Assembly (NCBI GenBank): GCA_035547895.1
Contig: DASZTT010000123.1
Span: forward strand, 1-22,953
From: 66-474 sp035547895
GTDB lineage: Bacteria; Pseudomonadota; Gammaproteobacteria; Xanthomonadales; Rhodanobacteraceae
Length of the DNA stretch: 22,953 bases
Direction of reading: 5' to 3'
The position numbers were made by a program, and so were the translations under genes. Of the stretch, positions 22,319 through 22,953 are shown piece by piece. A model generated the notes under the pieces. The model saw only the letters and a program-made list of their open reading frames with translations, did no database searches and was not told where the DNA came from. Position 1 is the stretch's first letter; every line of letters starts with the position of its first letter.

Positions 22319-22827
22319 TTCGTTGGCCCATCATTTAGAACACCAGACTGCTTTACATGCGCTGTAATCTTGGCGTTGTTCTTGCCTGTATAGAAGGTGC
22401 ACAAGGCAATCTGCGATTCATCGTAATTCATCTCTTCCTTTATGACATCCATCAAATTCCCTCCTGAAATTTTTCCTTGTACGCGTTCCACCGATGCGTT
22501 ACGCAGATCAGTGAACTTTCTCTTTGTATACTCTTTGGTGGAGTATGCCGTTGCCGATATAAAGTAATACGTGGCTTCTTTATGGTTAATGCTCGTATCG
22601 GCATCGCTGACAGCGCCAAGATCGTGGAGAATTTTTTTATCCACCACTTCATCCTCGTTGGCTGAAGCACATGCTACAAAGAAATCAGCAATCTCTGCAT
22701 CGCTGGCCGCAGCGCCTGGCGCTGCCAAGATTCGAGGTGGCTGCGGTTGCGACGCTGATGCTGTGGATTGCGCATTTGCCGCGCCAGCAACGAGTGCACA
22801 ACAGAGCAGGATAGTCATTGATTTCAT
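22309..22827 (-). CDS. Cassette A: exported protein of unknown function
   Basis: The 172-aa protein has a clear signal peptide (MKSMTILLCCALVAGAANAQ) and an Ala/Ser/Pro/Gln-rich linker (about residues 20-42). A mixed-charge mature domain follows with DAEIADFFVACASANED, DADTSINHKEATYYFISATA and a C-terminal CTFYTGKNN. Two cysteines (in VACAS and ALCTF) could pair. I do not recognise the family. The start is preceded by AAAGGAA about 10 nt upstream, a usable ribosome binding site, and lies 22 nt from the preceding attC. Base composition is the most AT-rich of the window, suggesting a recent or foreign origin. Confidence 0.78.
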   Translation of the reverse strand: MKSMTILLCCALVAGAANAQSTASASQPQPPRILAAPGAAASDAEIADFFVACASANEDEVVDKKILHDLGAVSDADTSINHKEATYYFISATAYSTKEYTKRKFTDLRNASVERVQGKISGGNLMDVIKEEMNYDESQIALCTFYTGKNNAKITAHVKQSGVLNDGPTKPN

Positions 22828-22849
22828 GGTTGCCTGATTCCTTTAAGAA

Positions 22850-22939
22850 GCCCAACGCTTGAATTTAGCGGCGCCGGCGCCGCAACGTTTGTAAGAGCGC
22901 AAGCAATGGACCGGCGTCCGCTGGAATGAGTAGTTAGGC
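22850..22939 (-). other. attC site of the next cassette upstream (longest of the array)
   Basis: 90 bp. Boxes on the given strand are GCCCAAC (22850-22856) and GTTAGGC (22933-22939). The arms GCTTGAATTTAGCGGCGCCG and CGGCGTCCGCTGGAATGAGT match the common arm family. The apex is about 20 bp longer than in the other sites and has its own weaker structure (AACGTTT, GCGCAAGC). The cassette it belongs to starts beyond the right edge; only 14 bases of it (22940-22953) are visible and no coding frame can be assigned. Confidence 0.9.
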
Positions 22940-22953
22940 TTAATGGGCACCTT

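Larger units (their letters stand above)
19611..22953 (-). mobile_element. Integron gene-cassette array (seven complete cassettes; integrase not in window)
   Basis: Eight palindromic sites at 19611, 20150, 20522, 20963, 21491, 21851, 22249 and 22850 alternate with single small ORFs, all on the minus strand. Each site has an RYYYAAC-type box at one end and GTTRRRY at the other. On the minus strand every site ends in the classic attC 3' half (TCAAGCGTTAG or CTCGGGCGTTAG), and each ORF is followed by its site. The array therefore reads right to left and its tail abuts the trmJ spacer. The attI site and integrase would be expected to the right of base 22953. If no intI is found there, this is a CALIN (attC cluster lacking an integrase). 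Base composition is visibly less GC-rich than the core genes to the left. Confidence 0.92.

Noticed and set aside
19298..22837. Plus-strand ORFs within the cassettes
   Set aside because: They oppose the minus-strand cassette genes, which carry signal peptides, membrane helices or stops set by attC boxes, and they oppose the polarity shown by the attC arms.
19611..22939. Interpretation of the regular palindromes as a CRISPR array or REP cluster
   Set aside because: The spacing is gene-sized, each interval holds one same-strand ORF, and the ends match attC core boxes with imperfectly paired arms. CRISPR repeats would be uniform with spacers of about 30 bp.

Overview
The window looks like a chromosomal segment of a GC-rich gammaproteobacterium, most likely of the order Lysobacterales (Xanthomonadales). 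The support is the miaB-phoH-ybeY-corC gene order, a class II (plant-type) DAHP synthase, a lytic transglycosylase carrying DUF4124-like segments, and dispersed GTCATTCC-bounded intergenic repeats. The genus cannot be fixed from the sequence alone.

Bases 1-5640 (minus strand) hold a potassium-uptake kdp operon. The order is a new 30-residue membrane mini-ORF, kdpF, kdpA, kdpB, a TorF/Gcw_chp-type outer-membrane protein gene, kdpC and the first 51 codons of kdpD, which runs off the left edge. The first three junctions and kdpB-torF are ATGA stop/start overlaps. An 11-bp-period direct repeat upstream (5717-5737) is a candidate KdpE operator.

Bases 5836-9365 hold dsbB and the class II DAHP synthase (plus, 1 nt apart), a MUG-like DNA glycosylase without the usual motif-1 asparagine (minus), and lgt (plus). 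lgt overlaps corA tail to tail. Bases 9343-15850 (minus) hold miaB, phoH, ybeY, corC, a DUF4105/Lnb-like membrane protein and corA. The DUF4105 gene sits where lnt usually follows corC, and lgt is close by, which suggests an alternative lipoprotein N-acylation enzyme. Bases 15976-19241 hold a lytic transglycosylase, a suhB-type inositol monophosphatase and a trmJ-type RNA methyltransferase, with a 145-bp tandem duplication and repeat elements between the first two.

Bases 19611-22953 are a sedentary-type integron cassette array read right to left: seven complete cassettes with one minus-strand gene each, eight attC sites, and the end of a further cassette at the right edge. No integrase is in the window. 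If one exists, the attC polarity places it to the right of base 22953. Most cassette products are small membrane or exported proteins of unknown function; two resemble DUF3147 and DUF5076. This array is the most notable accessory region here. No rRNA, tRNA, CRISPR array or insertion sequence was recognised.
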